Origin: Ruminococcaceae bacterium UBA5406
Lineage (GTDB): Bacteria > Bacillota > Clostridia > Oscillospirales > Acutalibacteraceae
Assembly: GCA_002407675.1 (NCBI GenBank)
Contig: DHNW01000004.1
Span: 1 to 31,375, forward strand
Reading direction: 5' to 3'
DNA: 31,375 nt
Part shown: one piece after another, positions 21,797 through 31,339 of the stretch
How positions within the stretch are numbered: position 1 is the stretch's first letter
How the letters are laid out: the number at the start of each line of letters is the position of its first letter
Notes under the pieces: model-generated
Databases searched by the model: none
Seen by the model: the letters and a program-made list of their open reading frames with translations, nothing else
Told to the model about the DNA's origin: nothing
Made by a program: the position numbers and the translations under genes

Positions 21797-22828
21797 TTGG
21801 AACTGAGCGTAAGGCAACAGAAAATTCTTACGGCTGTGGTTGAGCTTTACATTGCCACAGGCGAGCCGGTGGGATCAAAATCGCTCTGCGAAATCCTCGA
21901 TTTTCACGTGTCTTCGGCAACGGTCCGCAATGAGATGAGTACGCTGAACGCCATGGGCCTGCTGGAACAGCCGCATACGTCGGCAGGCCGCATCCCGTCG
22001 CAGAAGGGCTACCGTGTGTATATCGACTCGCTCATGAAGCGGAAGCCGATTTCCAAAAAAGAAGAGCGGTATCTCGACAGCCTCATCCTCCCCGCGGCGT
22101 ACGACCCCGAGAAACTTTTAAACGGCGTGGCCCGCATCCTCGCGTCCATGACAAAATACGCGGCGGTTTCCACTACGCCCAGCGGCAGCGACGGAGTCGT
22201 CCGCGCGGTGCAGCTGGTGCAGACCAGCCGGCGCACGGCCATGGCGATCCTCATGACTTCGGCGGGCACGATGAAAAGCCGGGTTTTCCACTGCGACTTC
22301 GACCTTACGCCGGAGATCCTGCGGGTGTTTTTCCGTCTTCTCAACGAAAAGCTCATGGGCGTTCCGGTTGCGTCGGTCACACCCGCCTATATGCAGTCGC
22401 TGGCGGCTTCGCTGGGCGAAATGGCCATGATGATGAGCTCCGTACTGATGGCCGTGGCCGACGCGGCGCAGGAATCCATGCGGTCGGAAGTTTGCTTGAA
22501 CGGGGAAGTGAATCTGCTGTTTTACCCGGAGTTCGGGCAGATGCAGCTCCGCCGGATCATTGATTTCCTGTCCCGCCCGGCGGATCTCTGCCGCCTTCTC
22601 GCCCGGCAGGACGGCGGGATGCGGGTCATCATCGGCCGCGAAAGCAAGCGCCCGGAGCTTCAGAATTCCAGCGTGGTGGTTTCCCACTACGCGGTCGGCG
22701 GGCGTGACGCGGGGGCTATTGCCATCATTGGGCCTACCCGCATGAATTATAAGAAGATTTTATCAAATATGGAATACCTTTCGGATTCGGTCGGGAAAAT
22801 TTTGACCGAACTGATGGATCTGGATTAA
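21797..22828 (+). CDS. hrcA: Heat-inducible transcription repressor HrcA
   Basis: HrcA binds CIRCE and represses class I heat-shock genes; in Bacillus it needs GroEL for activity. The N-terminal winged helix (about 1-75) contains RQQKILTAVVELYIATGEPVGSK and SSATVRNEMSTLNAMGLLEQPHTSAGRIPSQKGYR, both typical. A GAF-like middle and C-terminal domain follow, ending in GPTRMNYKKILSNMEYLSDSVG. The protein has 343 residues, as usual. The start is TTG 21797 after GGAAGGG. It is first in the order hrcA-grpE-dnaK-dnaJ. Confidence 0.97.
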   Translation: MELSVRQQKILTAVVELYIATGEPVGSKSLCEILDFHVSSATVRNEMSTLNAMGLLEQPHTSAGRIPSQKGYRVYIDSLMKRKPISKKEERYLDSLILPAAYDPEKLLNGVARILASMTKYAAVSTTPSGSDGVVRAVQLVQTSRRTAMAILMTSAGTMKSRVFHCDFDLTPEILRVFFRLLNEKLMGVPVASVTPAYMQSLAASLGEMAMMMSSVLMAVADAAQESMRSEVCLNGEVNLLFYPEFGQMQLRRIIDFLSRPADLCRLLARQDGGMRVIIGRESKRPELQNSSVVVSHYAVGGRDAGAIAIIGPTRMNYKKILSNMEYLSDSVGKILTELMDLD

Positions 22829-22845
22829 GGAAAGGAGACGGTCCT

Positions 22846-23475
22846 TTGAGTCAGGAAAAAGAGGAAAACGGAATGCCCCGGGGCGGAGAAAAGCCCGGCG
22901 CGGCAGCCGAAAAGCAGGAGGCAAAGACGCCGGAAAAACAGCCGAAGGAAACCGCGCCGCAGCAAGGGAAGGCACAGGAGCCAAAAGCGGAAGATGCGCC
23001 GGAAAGCCTGCGCAAAGAACTCGGCGACACCCAGAAAAAGCTGAAAGCTACCGAGGAACAGCTTGCCAGTCAGAAAAACCTGCTTCTGAGGACCGCTGCG
23101 GAATATGACAATTACCGCAAACGGACGCAGCGTGAAAAAGAAACCGTTTATGCTGATGCTACGGCAGAAGCGGTGCGCGAGTTCCTTTCCGTGCAGGATA
23201 ATCTCGAGCGTGCGCTGAAACAGAAGGACTGTGCGGCTGATGATCTGCGCAAGGGGATCAAAATGGTCTGCCGGCAAATGGGGGATGCCCTTAAAAAACT
23301 CGGCGTGACCGAAATGGGCAGCGAGGGTGAAACATTTGACCCGGCTCTGCACAATGCGGTTTCCCATGTGGAAGACAAAGACACTGGAGAAAACACCATT
23401 ACCAAAGTCTTTCAGAAAGGCTATCAGATCGGCGGCAAGGTAATTCGGCACGCCATGGTGCAGGTAGCGAACTGA
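22846..23475 (+). CDS. grpE: Nucleotide exchange factor GrpE
   Basis: GrpE releases ADP from DnaK in the chaperone cycle. The first 60 residues or so are charged and low in complexity, followed by the long dimerising helix (LRKELGDTQKKLKATEEQLASQKNLLLR). The conserved RTAAEYDNYRKRTQREKE follows, and the C-terminal beta domain carries GETFDPALHNAVSHVED and VFQKGYQIGGKVIRHAMVQVAN. The 209-residue length is normal. TTG 22846 follows AAGGAGA. It lies 17 bases after hrcA. Confidence 0.96.
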   Translation: MSQEKEENGMPRGGEKPGAAAEKQEAKTPEKQPKETAPQQGKAQEPKAEDAPESLRKELGDTQKKLKATEEQLASQKNLLLRTAAEYDNYRKRTQREKETVYADATAEAVREFLSVQDNLERALKQKDCAADDLRKGIKMVCRQMGDALKKLGVTEMGSEGETFDPALHNAVSHVEDKDTGENTITKVFQKGYQIGGKVIRHAMVQVAN

Positions 23476-23527
23476 AAGTTCATATAAGTCATATATTGAA
23501 AAATGAATTTAGCTGGAGGTAATTTAT

Positions 23528-25417
<1,890 letters not shown>

Positions 25418-25440
25418 TTTTGGAAACCCGCCCGTATATT

Positions 25441-25508
25441 CTGCCGCGGCGCCGCGGCAGAAGGGCGTTCATATACAATGCGTTCAGGGCAGCCCGTCCG
25501 GCTGCCCT
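25441..25508 (+). promoter_or_regulatory. Two hairpins between dnaK and dnaJ
   Basis: 25441-25460 is a perfect 20-bp palindrome with arms CTGCCGCGGC and GCCGCGGCAG. 25486-25508 is AGGGCAGCC, loop CGTCC, GGCTGCCCT. Neither has a U-run. They may stabilise or process the mRNA and so set dnaK to dnaJ ratios. Confidence 0.5.
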
Positions 25509-25536
25509 GCGCGCTTAATCTCCGGGAGTGATTTGC

Positions 25537-26703
25537 TTGGCTGAAAAAAGGGATTATTACGAGATTTTAGGTGTGCCCAAAAACGCAACAGATGCCGAGA
25601 TCAAAAAAGCATACAGGCAGCTTGCCAAAAAATATCATCCGGATCTGCACCCTGGCGACAAAGACGCCGAATCAAAGTTCAAAGAGGTCAACGAAGCCTA
25701 TGAGGTGCTTTCCAACAAAAACAAACGGGCACGTTATGATCAGTTCGGCCAGGCGGGAGTGGACCCTAATTTCGGCGGCGGCGCAGGGGGAAGCCCGTTC
25801 ACCGGCGACATTAATATTGATGATATTTTTAACAGCGTATTTGACGGTTTTGGCGGTTTCGGCGGCTTTAGCGGCTTTGGCGGAAACACCCGGCGGCATT
25901 CCGCAAATGTTCCGCGGCGCGGCAGCGACAGCGAATCGTCCGTCAGTATCAGCTTTGAGGAAGCGGCAAAAGGCTGCGTAAAAACAGTTTCTTACGATCA
26001 GGTTGCCGCATGCTCTGACTGCCACGGAACGGGCGCAAAAAGCGGAACTTCAGCCCGGACCTGCCCCCAGTGTGGCGGCAGCGGGCAGGTTCGAGTCAGC
26101 CAGCGCACGCCGTTCGGGGTTGTGCAGACTACCCGTACCTGTGACCGCTGCGGCGGCTCCGGCCGCGTGATTGACACCCCGTGCCCCGTTTGCGGCGGCA
26201 ACGGGCATGTCCGCCAGCACCGGACTATTGAAATCAACATTCCCGCAGGAATTGACAATGGGCAGATCCTGAACGTAAGCGGAAAAGGGAATACGGGTCT
26301 GAACGGCGGACCAAGCGGTGATCTGCATGTTTCTGTCAGTGTTCGGCCGCACCCAATCTTTGAGCGCCGCGGCAATGATATCTGGTGTGAAATGCCGATT
26401 ACCTTTTCTCAGGCGGCGCTTGGCGCCGACGTGGTCGTTCCAACCATTGACGGCCGGGTGGAATATCAGGTTCACGCGGGTACACAGCCGGGCGATGTGT
26501 TTAAGTTGAGGGGTAAGGGAATCCCGAAGCTTGGCAGCAGAGGGCGCGGTGACCAGTATGTGAAGATGACTGTTGAAGTTCCCAAAAATCTTTCGCAGAA
26601 ACAGAAGGATATCCTGCGGGAGTTTGAAAGCGTCGGGGAAGAACGGAACTACCAGAAAAGAAAGTCCTTTTTCGATAAGATAAAGAATATGTTTGGCGAA
26701 TAA
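25537..26703 (+). CDS. dnaJ: Chaperone protein DnaJ (Hsp40)
   Basis: DnaJ stimulates the DnaK ATPase and delivers substrates. The J domain (DYYEILGVPKNATDAEIKKAYRQLAKKYHPDLHPGD) has the HPD motif. A Gly/Phe-rich region follows, then four zinc repeats beginning at CSDCHGTG, CPQCGGSG, CDRCGGSG and CPVCGGNG, and the C-terminal substrate domains. TTG 25537 gives MAEKRDYYEIL, as in homologues, with GGGAG eight bases upstream; GTG 25528 would overlap that site. The product has 388 residues. It ends the heat-shock operon and is followed by a terminator. Confidence 0.97.
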   Translation: MAEKRDYYEILGVPKNATDAEIKKAYRQLAKKYHPDLHPGDKDAESKFKEVNEAYEVLSNKNKRARYDQFGQAGVDPNFGGGAGGSPFTGDINIDDIFNSVFDGFGGFGGFSGFGGNTRRHSANVPRRGSDSESSVSISFEEAAKGCVKTVSYDQVAACSDCHGTGAKSGTSARTCPQCGGSGQVRVSQRTPFGVVQTTRTCDRCGGSGRVIDTPCPVCGGNGHVRQHRTIEINIPAGIDNGQILNVSGKGNTGLNGGPSGDLHVSVSVRPHPIFERRGNDIWCEMPITFSQAALGADVVVPTIDGRVEYQVHAGTQPGDVFKLRGKGIPKLGSRGRGDQYVKMTVEVPKNLSQKQKDILREFESVGEERNYQKRKSFFDKIKNMFGE

Positions 26704-26726
26704 GGCAGAAAGAACGCGGTATGAAA

Positions 26727-26760
26727 AAGCCGCCCAGGAGTAAAATCCCGGGCGGCTTTT
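26727..26760 (+). terminator. Terminator of the hrcA-grpE-dnaK-dnaJ operon
   Basis: AAGCCGCCC (26727-26735) pairs with GGGCGGCTT (26750-26758), then TTT. Confidence 0.85.
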
Positions 26761-26785
26761 CTCCCCCTTTTGCAAAATTTGTTTA

Positions 26786-26814
26786 TTTACATATAGCAGG
26801 AACCATATTATAAT
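26786..26814 (+). promoter_or_regulatory. Promoter of the RCK gene pair
   Basis: TTTACA (26786-26791), 17 bp, TATAAT (26809-26814). The leader is about 100 bases and holds a small TGCGG...CCGCA hairpin near 26850-26885. A c-di-AMP (ydaO) riboswitch, common before ktr genes, was not recognised. Confidence 0.65.
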
Positions 26815-26921
26815 AAATAATCAATACAGAATACAGATACTTTGGTTTTGCGGTGAATCGAGCGGTTTAAAGTTCTGCCGCAAAAATCACGGATGTGTGT
26901 TAAGATTGGAAGAGATTTGCA

Positions 26922-27551
26922 GTGAATGTTCTTGTAATTGGATGCGGCCGCCTGGGTTCGCGGCTTGCGGTTATTTTGGATTCACACGGACACGACGTTG
27001 CCGTGGTCGATGAAAACCCAGATTCGTTTCATAATCTGGATAAGAATTTCAACGGCGTCACCATTGTTGGAATGCCGATGGATATTAAAGTGCTGAGAAA
27101 TGCTGGAATTGAAGGATGTGACGCGGTGGCCGTAGTGACCCCAGACGACAACCTGAACATTACCGTTTCGGAAATTGCCCGCCAGTTTTTCGGAATTGAA
27201 AATGTAATTGCCCGTATTTCAGATCCAAGCCGTGAGAATGTGTTCAAGCAGTTTGGCCTGAAAACAGTCTGCCCAACAAAATTAGCGGGTGACGCGATGT
27301 TCACGGCCCTGACAATGCCTTGGAAACCAGAAAATATAACGTTTGGATCCGCCACCGTGACTTTCCATACCAGAGACGTCAGCCAGGGCTATGCGGGGGT
27401 AAAATTGGAGAAAGTGACCGGCGGTTCGGGGGAAACGGTTTTTGGAGTTGTCCATTCGGATGGCCGGATGGAGCTTGCAGGCACTCCCGGAGTGAAGGAT
27501 ATTGTCCTGAAGGATGATGACCGGGTGCTTTTTGCAAAGGTCATTGACTGA
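26922..27551 (+). CDS. RCK/TrkA-family potassium uptake regulatory protein (first of two)
   Basis: This is a cytosolic gating ring protein of the Trk/Ktr potassium channel type. The N-terminal Rossmann domain begins VLVIGCGRLGSRLAVILDSHGHDVAVVDEN and contains GDAMFTALTMPW near its end. A C-terminal RCK-C domain follows. It has 209 residues. The start is GTG 26922. The N-terminus binds NAD(H) or ATP in known relatives. No channel subunit (TrkH/KtrB) lies within the window. The next gene encodes a second RCK protein 19 bases further on. Confidence 0.85.
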   Translation: MNVLVIGCGRLGSRLAVILDSHGHDVAVVDENPDSFHNLDKNFNGVTIVGMPMDIKVLRNAGIEGCDAVAVVTPDDNLNITVSEIARQFFGIENVIARISDPSRENVFKQFGLKTVCPTKLAGDAMFTALTMPWKPENITFGSATVTFHTRDVSQGYAGVKLEKVTGGSGETVFGVVHSDGRMELAGTPGVKDIVLKDDDRVLFAKVID

Positions 27552-27570
27552 AGGAAATTCGGAGGATGAA

Positions 27571-28242
27571 ATGAGAATTGTAATCGTCGGCGGCGGAAAA
27601 TTGGGAAATCAAATTGCCGCTAATATGCTGGAACGCAAATACAGTGTCCGGTTGATTGAAAAAGAGAAAGCAAAATGTATGCGGCTTGCCAACAGCCTTG
27701 GGGCCGAAGTGATTCACGGCGACGGCACAGAAATTTCAGTTTTGGAAGAAGCGCAGACGGCGGACGCCGACTGCTTTATTGCAGTGACAGGAAGCGACCA
27801 GGACAATCTAGTTGCTTCGCAGCTGGCCAAAAAACAATTTCACGCCAAGAAGGTCATTGCCCGCGCGAACGATCCACGGAATCTGGACGCTTTGCGAACC
27901 CTGGGGCCGGATATTGCCGTCAGCAGCACCGAAATCATCACGAACATGATCGAGCAGGAGATCGACAGCGCCCAGATGCATCTGCTGACCACTCTGAACA
28001 AGGGCCGGGCTGCCATCAGCGCGATTACCCTTCCGGCCGATACGGCTCTGGACGGGATCGCCCTCAAAGATGTGCTGCTGCCAAAAGGATCCCTGATTAT
28101 TTCCATTGTGCGGGGAGAAACGCTAATGATCCCAAACGGTTTGTCTACCTTCCGTCCCGCGGATGAGATTGTCGCCGTGTGCCTCAACGGCAGCCAGAAA
28201 GATCTGCTTAAAATTCTCAGCGCTAAAAAAGATCAGCCGTAA
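27571..28242 (+). CDS. trkA: RCK/TrkA-family potassium uptake regulatory protein (second of two)
   Basis: RCK-N domain beginning MRIVIVGGGKLGNQIAANMLERKYSVRLIEKE, with VIHGDGTEISVLEEA and CFIAVTGSDQDNLVASQLAKK, followed by an RCK-C domain near TLPADTALDGIALKDVLLPKGSLII. 223 residues; ATG 27571 is preceded by GGAGG, and an in-frame start at 27514 lies within the first gene and lacks a ribosome site. The pair may form a mixed ring on one Trk/Ktr channel, or serve two channels. Confidence 0.88.
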   Translation: MRIVIVGGGKLGNQIAANMLERKYSVRLIEKEKAKCMRLANSLGAEVIHGDGTEISVLEEAQTADADCFIAVTGSDQDNLVASQLAKKQFHAKKVIARANDPRNLDALRTLGPDIAVSSTEIITNMIEQEIDSAQMHLLTTLNKGRAAISAITLPADTALDGIALKDVLLPKGSLIISIVRGETLMIPNGLSTFRPADEIVAVCLNGSQKDLLKILSAKKDQP

Positions 28243-28262
28243 ACGAACGGTTTTGATCTATT
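28229..28262 (+). terminator. Possible terminator overlapping the end of the second RCK gene
   Basis: GATCA-G-CCGT (28231-28240), loop AAACGA, ACGG-TTT-TGATC (28247-28258), then TATTT. Imperfect stem and weak U-run, so uncertain. Confidence 0.35.
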
Positions 28263-28390
28263 TCCGGATAAGCTTCTGCGTTTTTTCTGCCGGATTGACC
28301 TGAACGTTTTTCCTTTCAGACACGTATAAAAAGGACCTTTTTCCAATACAATGACAACGAAAGAAAAAATTCGCTGCGGGAGTGATTGGA

Positions 28391-29662
28391 TTGAGAACTT
28401 TGCGGCAGGGCGCGTCTGGAAGCGACGTTTTGGAAGTGCAGTCCGTCCTGAAAAAAATCGGGCTTGACCCCGGCGCGGTGGACGGGGTTTACGGGGAGCA
28501 GACTCAAAAAGCCGTTGCCGAATTTCAAAAACAATTCGGCCTGACGCCGGACGGCATCATTGGGCCGCAGACTTGGCAGGTGCTGGAGCATTTCTTACTG
28601 GGATACGATTTTTATATCATCCGCCCCGGCGACACATTTTACAGTATTGCGCAGAAATACGGAACGGATCCGGCGGCTGTCGCAGTGGCTAACCCACGCG
28701 AAAATCCCGACAGTCTTGTAGTCGGCAGCCGAATCGTTATTCCATACTCGTTTGACGTAGTTCCTACGGACGTTAGTTTTACCTACGAAATCCTGATGCA
28801 CAGTATCGAAGGGCTGAAAAAGCGCTACCCATTTCTGCGCGTCGGAAATATCGGCGCCAGTGTGCTGGGAAAAGCCCTGTACAGCCTGCGCCTCGGCACG
28901 GGACCGAATCAAGTTTTTTATAACGCGGCGCACCACGCATTGGAGTGGATTACGTCGCCTTTGCTGATGAAATTTGCGGAGGAGTACCTCAAAGCGTATG
29001 CATTTGGGCAGAAAATCGGAGAATACGACTCGCGGGAACTTTGGAATTCTGCCAGTATCTGGCTGGTCCCAATGGTAAACCCGGACGGGGTAGACCTTGT
29101 TTTGAACGGGCTGCAGCGGAACAACCCCTATTACAGCCGGCTCATCCGCTGGAACGGCGGCAGCACTGATTTTTCCAGCGTATGGGAAGCCAATATCCGC
29201 GGTGTGGATCTGAACCACAATTACAATGCCGCGTGGGAACAGTCCAAACGTGCGGAAGCGGAGCTTGGGATCACCGGGCCGGGGCCGACACGATACTCGG
29301 GGCCTTATCCCGTATCCGAGCCGGAGACCCGCGCCATGGTCCGCTTTACCCGCAGCCACAATTTTCGCCTTGCCGTTGCTTACCACACGCAGGGGCAGGT
29401 CATTTACTGGAATTTCATGAATCTTGCACCTGCGGAAGCAAAGACAATCGGAGAAAACATGGCCCGCATCAGCGGTTATTCCCTAGAACAGGCAACAGGC
29501 GTGGCATCTTACGCAGGCTACAAAGACTGGTTTATTCAGGAGTACCGGCGCCCCGGCTATACCATTGAAGTGGGGCAGGGGAAAAACCCGATTCCGGTTT
29601 CCCAGTTCGATCAGATTTACCGTGAAAACCTCGGCGTCCTTCTCTATGCCACAACAGTGTGA
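28391..29662 (+). CDS. Peptidoglycan endopeptidase: PG-binding domain, LysM, M14 zinc peptidase
   Basis: Residues about 1-70 form a peptidoglycan-binding type 1 domain (GSDVLEVQSVLKKIGL, DGVYGEQTQKAVAEFQKQFGL). About 75-120 form a LysM domain (YIIRPGDTFYSIAQKYGTD). The rest is an M14 carboxypeptidase-fold domain with zinc ligands His182, Glu185 and His332, and catalytic Glu393 in YTIEVGQG. Similar proteins are the gamma-D-glutamyl-L-diamino acid endopeptidases that cut stem peptides of peptidoglycan, such as enzyme I of Lysinibacillus sphaericus. No signal peptide or membrane segment is seen, which fits a mother-cell or spore protein. TTG 28391 follows GGGAG; GTG 28382 is less likely. A TATAAA and CAATACAAT pair upstream loosely resembles a sigma-E promoter. 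The 3' end overlaps the opposite gene by 19 bases. Confidence 0.88.
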   Translation: MRTLRQGASGSDVLEVQSVLKKIGLDPGAVDGVYGEQTQKAVAEFQKQFGLTPDGIIGPQTWQVLEHFLLGYDFYIIRPGDTFYSIAQKYGTDPAAVAVANPRENPDSLVVGSRIVIPYSFDVVPTDVSFTYEILMHSIEGLKKRYPFLRVGNIGASVLGKALYSLRLGTGPNQVFYNAAHHALEWITSPLLMKFAEEYLKAYAFGQKIGEYDSRELWNSASIWLVPMVNPDGVDLVLNGLQRNNPYYSRLIRWNGGSTDFSSVWEANIRGVDLNHNYNAAWEQSKRAEAELGITGPGPTRYSGPYPVSEPETRAMVRFTRSHNFRLAVAYHTQGQVIYWNFMNLAPAEAKTIGENMARISGYSLEQATGVASYAGYKDWFIQEYRRPGYTIEVGQGKNPIPVSQFDQIYRENLGVLLYATTV

Positions 29663-30705
29663 CTGTCTTCGTTTTTATTCTCCGAAAGTTTTTTGCAGAG
29701 GCCGTTAAGCTCCTCGGCAATTTGATGGATTTCGTTGATACAAGTTTGCAGTTTTCCAATGCTGTCCGAATCTTCCATCAGTTCCTTCTGCGTCTGCGAA
29801 GCATGGGTATCCATTTCCTTCATGGAAACGGAGACGCTGTCCAGAACGGTATGGGCGTCTTTCGCCTTGCCCGCGTTGTCTTCTGAAAGGGTGTTCAGTT
29901 CCTGCGCGATCACGTCGAATCCAGTGCCAGGCGATTCTGCCGCTACAATGGAGGCGTTAAAACTGAGAAGCTCCGTCTGCATGGCAAGATTTTCAATAAA
30001 TTTTACAATAGAACCGGTCTTATCGAGGTCGCCCTGAATCTTTTCTCCCGATTTAAGAAGTTCGGCAAAACTGCCGTGCAGGCTTGAAACATGTTCTGCA
30101 ACCTGGCGGGCCGAGCGGTCTGCCTCTTGTACCTTTTCGTATAGTTTGCGGTAGGACTGTATCAAATGCGAGAGATATTCAGACAGGGATGCTTTTTGGT
30201 AGCCGACTTCAGAAAGTGTATTCGCGATTAGGTAAAGCAGCTGAGCAGCAGCTTCGATCTGTTTTTTGGGAACAATCTTTACTTTAGAAAGGGCTTCCAG
30301 GTACTTTTCCTCATCCACGCCGATTTCGCGGGCAATTTTCCGGAATTTTTCGGGATCCGGTTTTTCCGGGAGCACCTGCCCGCCGACAAGCGACCCGACC
30401 TGCCGCCCCCGTACCATAATCGGTGCGGCAAAGTCCATTAGCCCGGCATGACAGTAATACACTGCTGGTTTATGGCTTTGCCCGGCTTCTCGGCCTCCTT
30501 TCAGGTCGCAGCTGTTGCATCGCCGATAGCCTTCTTTGCTCCCGCGGGTCAGCTTTACGCAGAAATCAGTAGGATTGCTCAGTTTGGTAACGTCATGATT
30601 CAGATCGACCGCAAGGGCGGCCATCCCGGTGGCACTGGAAAAAGCATCCTGAATGGTTTGCAGCGTTTTCACATCAATTACGTCAGATAATTCAAATTCT
30701 TTCAT
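29644..30705 (-). CDS. Soluble sensor: PocR domain plus chemoreceptor-like coiled coil
   Basis: Residues about 10-175 form a PocR-type sensory domain, with the CNSCDLKGG and YYCHAGLMDFAAPIMVRGRQVGSLVGGQVL motifs typical of it. Such domains bind small organic ligands. A coiled coil follows, with a segment resembling the methyl-accepting chemotaxis hairpin tip (IENLAMQTELLSFNASIVAAESPGTGFDVIAQELNTLSED), shortened and missing the EAARAGE consensus. There is no membrane segment, so it acts in the cytoplasm. ATG 30705 follows GGAGGTG. The product has 353 residues. No CheW or CheA gene is near. It overlaps the M14 gene tail by 19 bases in convergent orientation. Confidence 0.8.
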   Translation of the reverse strand: MKEFELSDVIDVKTLQTIQDAFSSATGMAALAVDLNHDVTKLSNPTDFCVKLTRGSKEGYRRCNSCDLKGGREAGQSHKPAVYYCHAGLMDFAAPIMVRGRQVGSLVGGQVLPEKPDPEKFRKIAREIGVDEEKYLEALSKVKIVPKKQIEAAAQLLYLIANTLSEVGYQKASLSEYLSHLIQSYRKLYEKVQEADRSARQVAEHVSSLHGSFAELLKSGEKIQGDLDKTGSIVKFIENLAMQTELLSFNASIVAAESPGTGFDVIAQELNTLSEDNAGKAKDAHTVLDSVSVSMKEMDTHASQTQKELMEDSDSIGKLQTCINEIHQIAEELNGLCKKLSENKNEDSHTVVA

Positions 30706-30784
30706 CGTATACACCTCCGAATACGGTACTCTTATTCTATATATCGTCATAATATATAATAAATTTACATATAAAAATTATAAT

Positions 30785-30821
30785 TTAACAAATCTGCCCC
30801 GGGGATATCCCCGAGGCAGAT
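30785..30821 (-). terminator. Hairpin after the PII gene, probable terminator
   Basis: ATCTGCC and GGCAGAT form a long stem with an inner CGGGG/CCCCG pair set and loop ATAT (30792-30821). On the minus strand it is followed by TTGTTAAATT, a weak U-tract. Confidence 0.5.
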
Positions 30822-30845
30822 CCCTTTCTGAAAATATCAGATGTT

Positions 30846-31184
30846 TTAAATTGCGCTTTCTCCCCGTTCACCCGTACGGATGCGCATAGCTTCCTCTACG
30901 GGGAAAACGAAAACTTTTCCGTCGCCGACCTGACCGGTTGAAAGCTGGCTCTGAAGGTCTTTCAGAACGCTGCCGACTGAGCTGTCTTTCATGACGGCAA
31001 TGGCCATGATTTTTGGAATCAGGTTCATGTTTAGTTTCATTCCCCGGTAATCACGCAGGTCACCTTTCTGTTTGCCGCAGCCCATAACGCTCAGCACAGT
31101 TATTCCGCCGACATTGTGCTGGTTTAGGATCGCTTTCAGTTTTTCGAGCATCTCCGGGCGGATAATGACTTCTAGCTTTTTCAT
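30846..31184 (-). CDS. glnB: PII-family nitrogen regulatory protein
   Basis: A small trimeric signal protein that binds ATP/ADP and 2-oxoglutarate and controls nitrogen enzymes or ammonium channels. It starts KKLEVIIRPEMLEKLKAILN, carries the B-loop region GQVGDGKVFVFPVEEAMRIRTGERG, and has 112 residues, all as in the family. The T-loop reads KQKGDLRDYRGMKLNMNLIPK: RGxEY is replaced by RGMKL, so the Tyr51 uridylylation site is absent. ATG 31184 follows AGGGGGT. An in-frame start at 31292 lies before a terminator hairpin and is rejected. No amtB gene is in view, so GlnK or a NifI-like role cannot be separated. Confidence 0.9.
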   Translation of the reverse strand: MKKLEVIIRPEMLEKLKAILNQHNVGGITVLSVMGCGKQKGDLRDYRGMKLNMNLIPKIMAIAVMKDSSVGSVLKDLQSQLSTGQVGDGKVFVFPVEEAMRIRTGERGESAI

Positions 31185-31228
31185 AGTTGATACCCCCTGT
31201 TTCAATTTAATACCGGACGATACTTTAC

Positions 31229-31268
31229 AAAAAAAGCCGGCCAAATCAATTTTTGATTCGGCCGACTT
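31229..31268 (-). terminator. Leader terminator (attenuator candidate) before the PII gene
   Basis: On the minus strand the arms AAG-CGGCC-AATCA and TTGATT-GGCCG-CTT form a long stem with a short A-rich loop, followed by seven T (plus A-run 31229-31235). It lies between the promoter at 31311-31339 and the PII start at 31184. Confidence 0.7.
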
Positions 31269-31310
31269 CTTTGTCGTATGGAATAAATACAATTCTTTTT
31301 CTTAAACTTT

Positions 31311-31339
31311 ATTATATCGCCTCTTTCCCAGAATTTCAA
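31311..31339 (-). promoter_or_regulatory. Promoter of the PII gene leader
   Basis: On the minus strand TTGAAA (31339-31334), 17 bp, TATAAT (31316-31311). The start would be near 31304, leaving only about 35 bases before the terminator hairpin and no open reading frame in between. Confidence 0.7.

Noticed and set aside
21905..21913. parS-like TTTCACGTG in hrcA
   Set aside because: The flanks do not match; only about half of the 16 positions agree.
26815..26921. c-di-AMP (ydaO) riboswitch before the RCK genes
   Set aside because: The leader is about 100 bases and shows only one small hairpin; the conserved ydaO elements are not seen.
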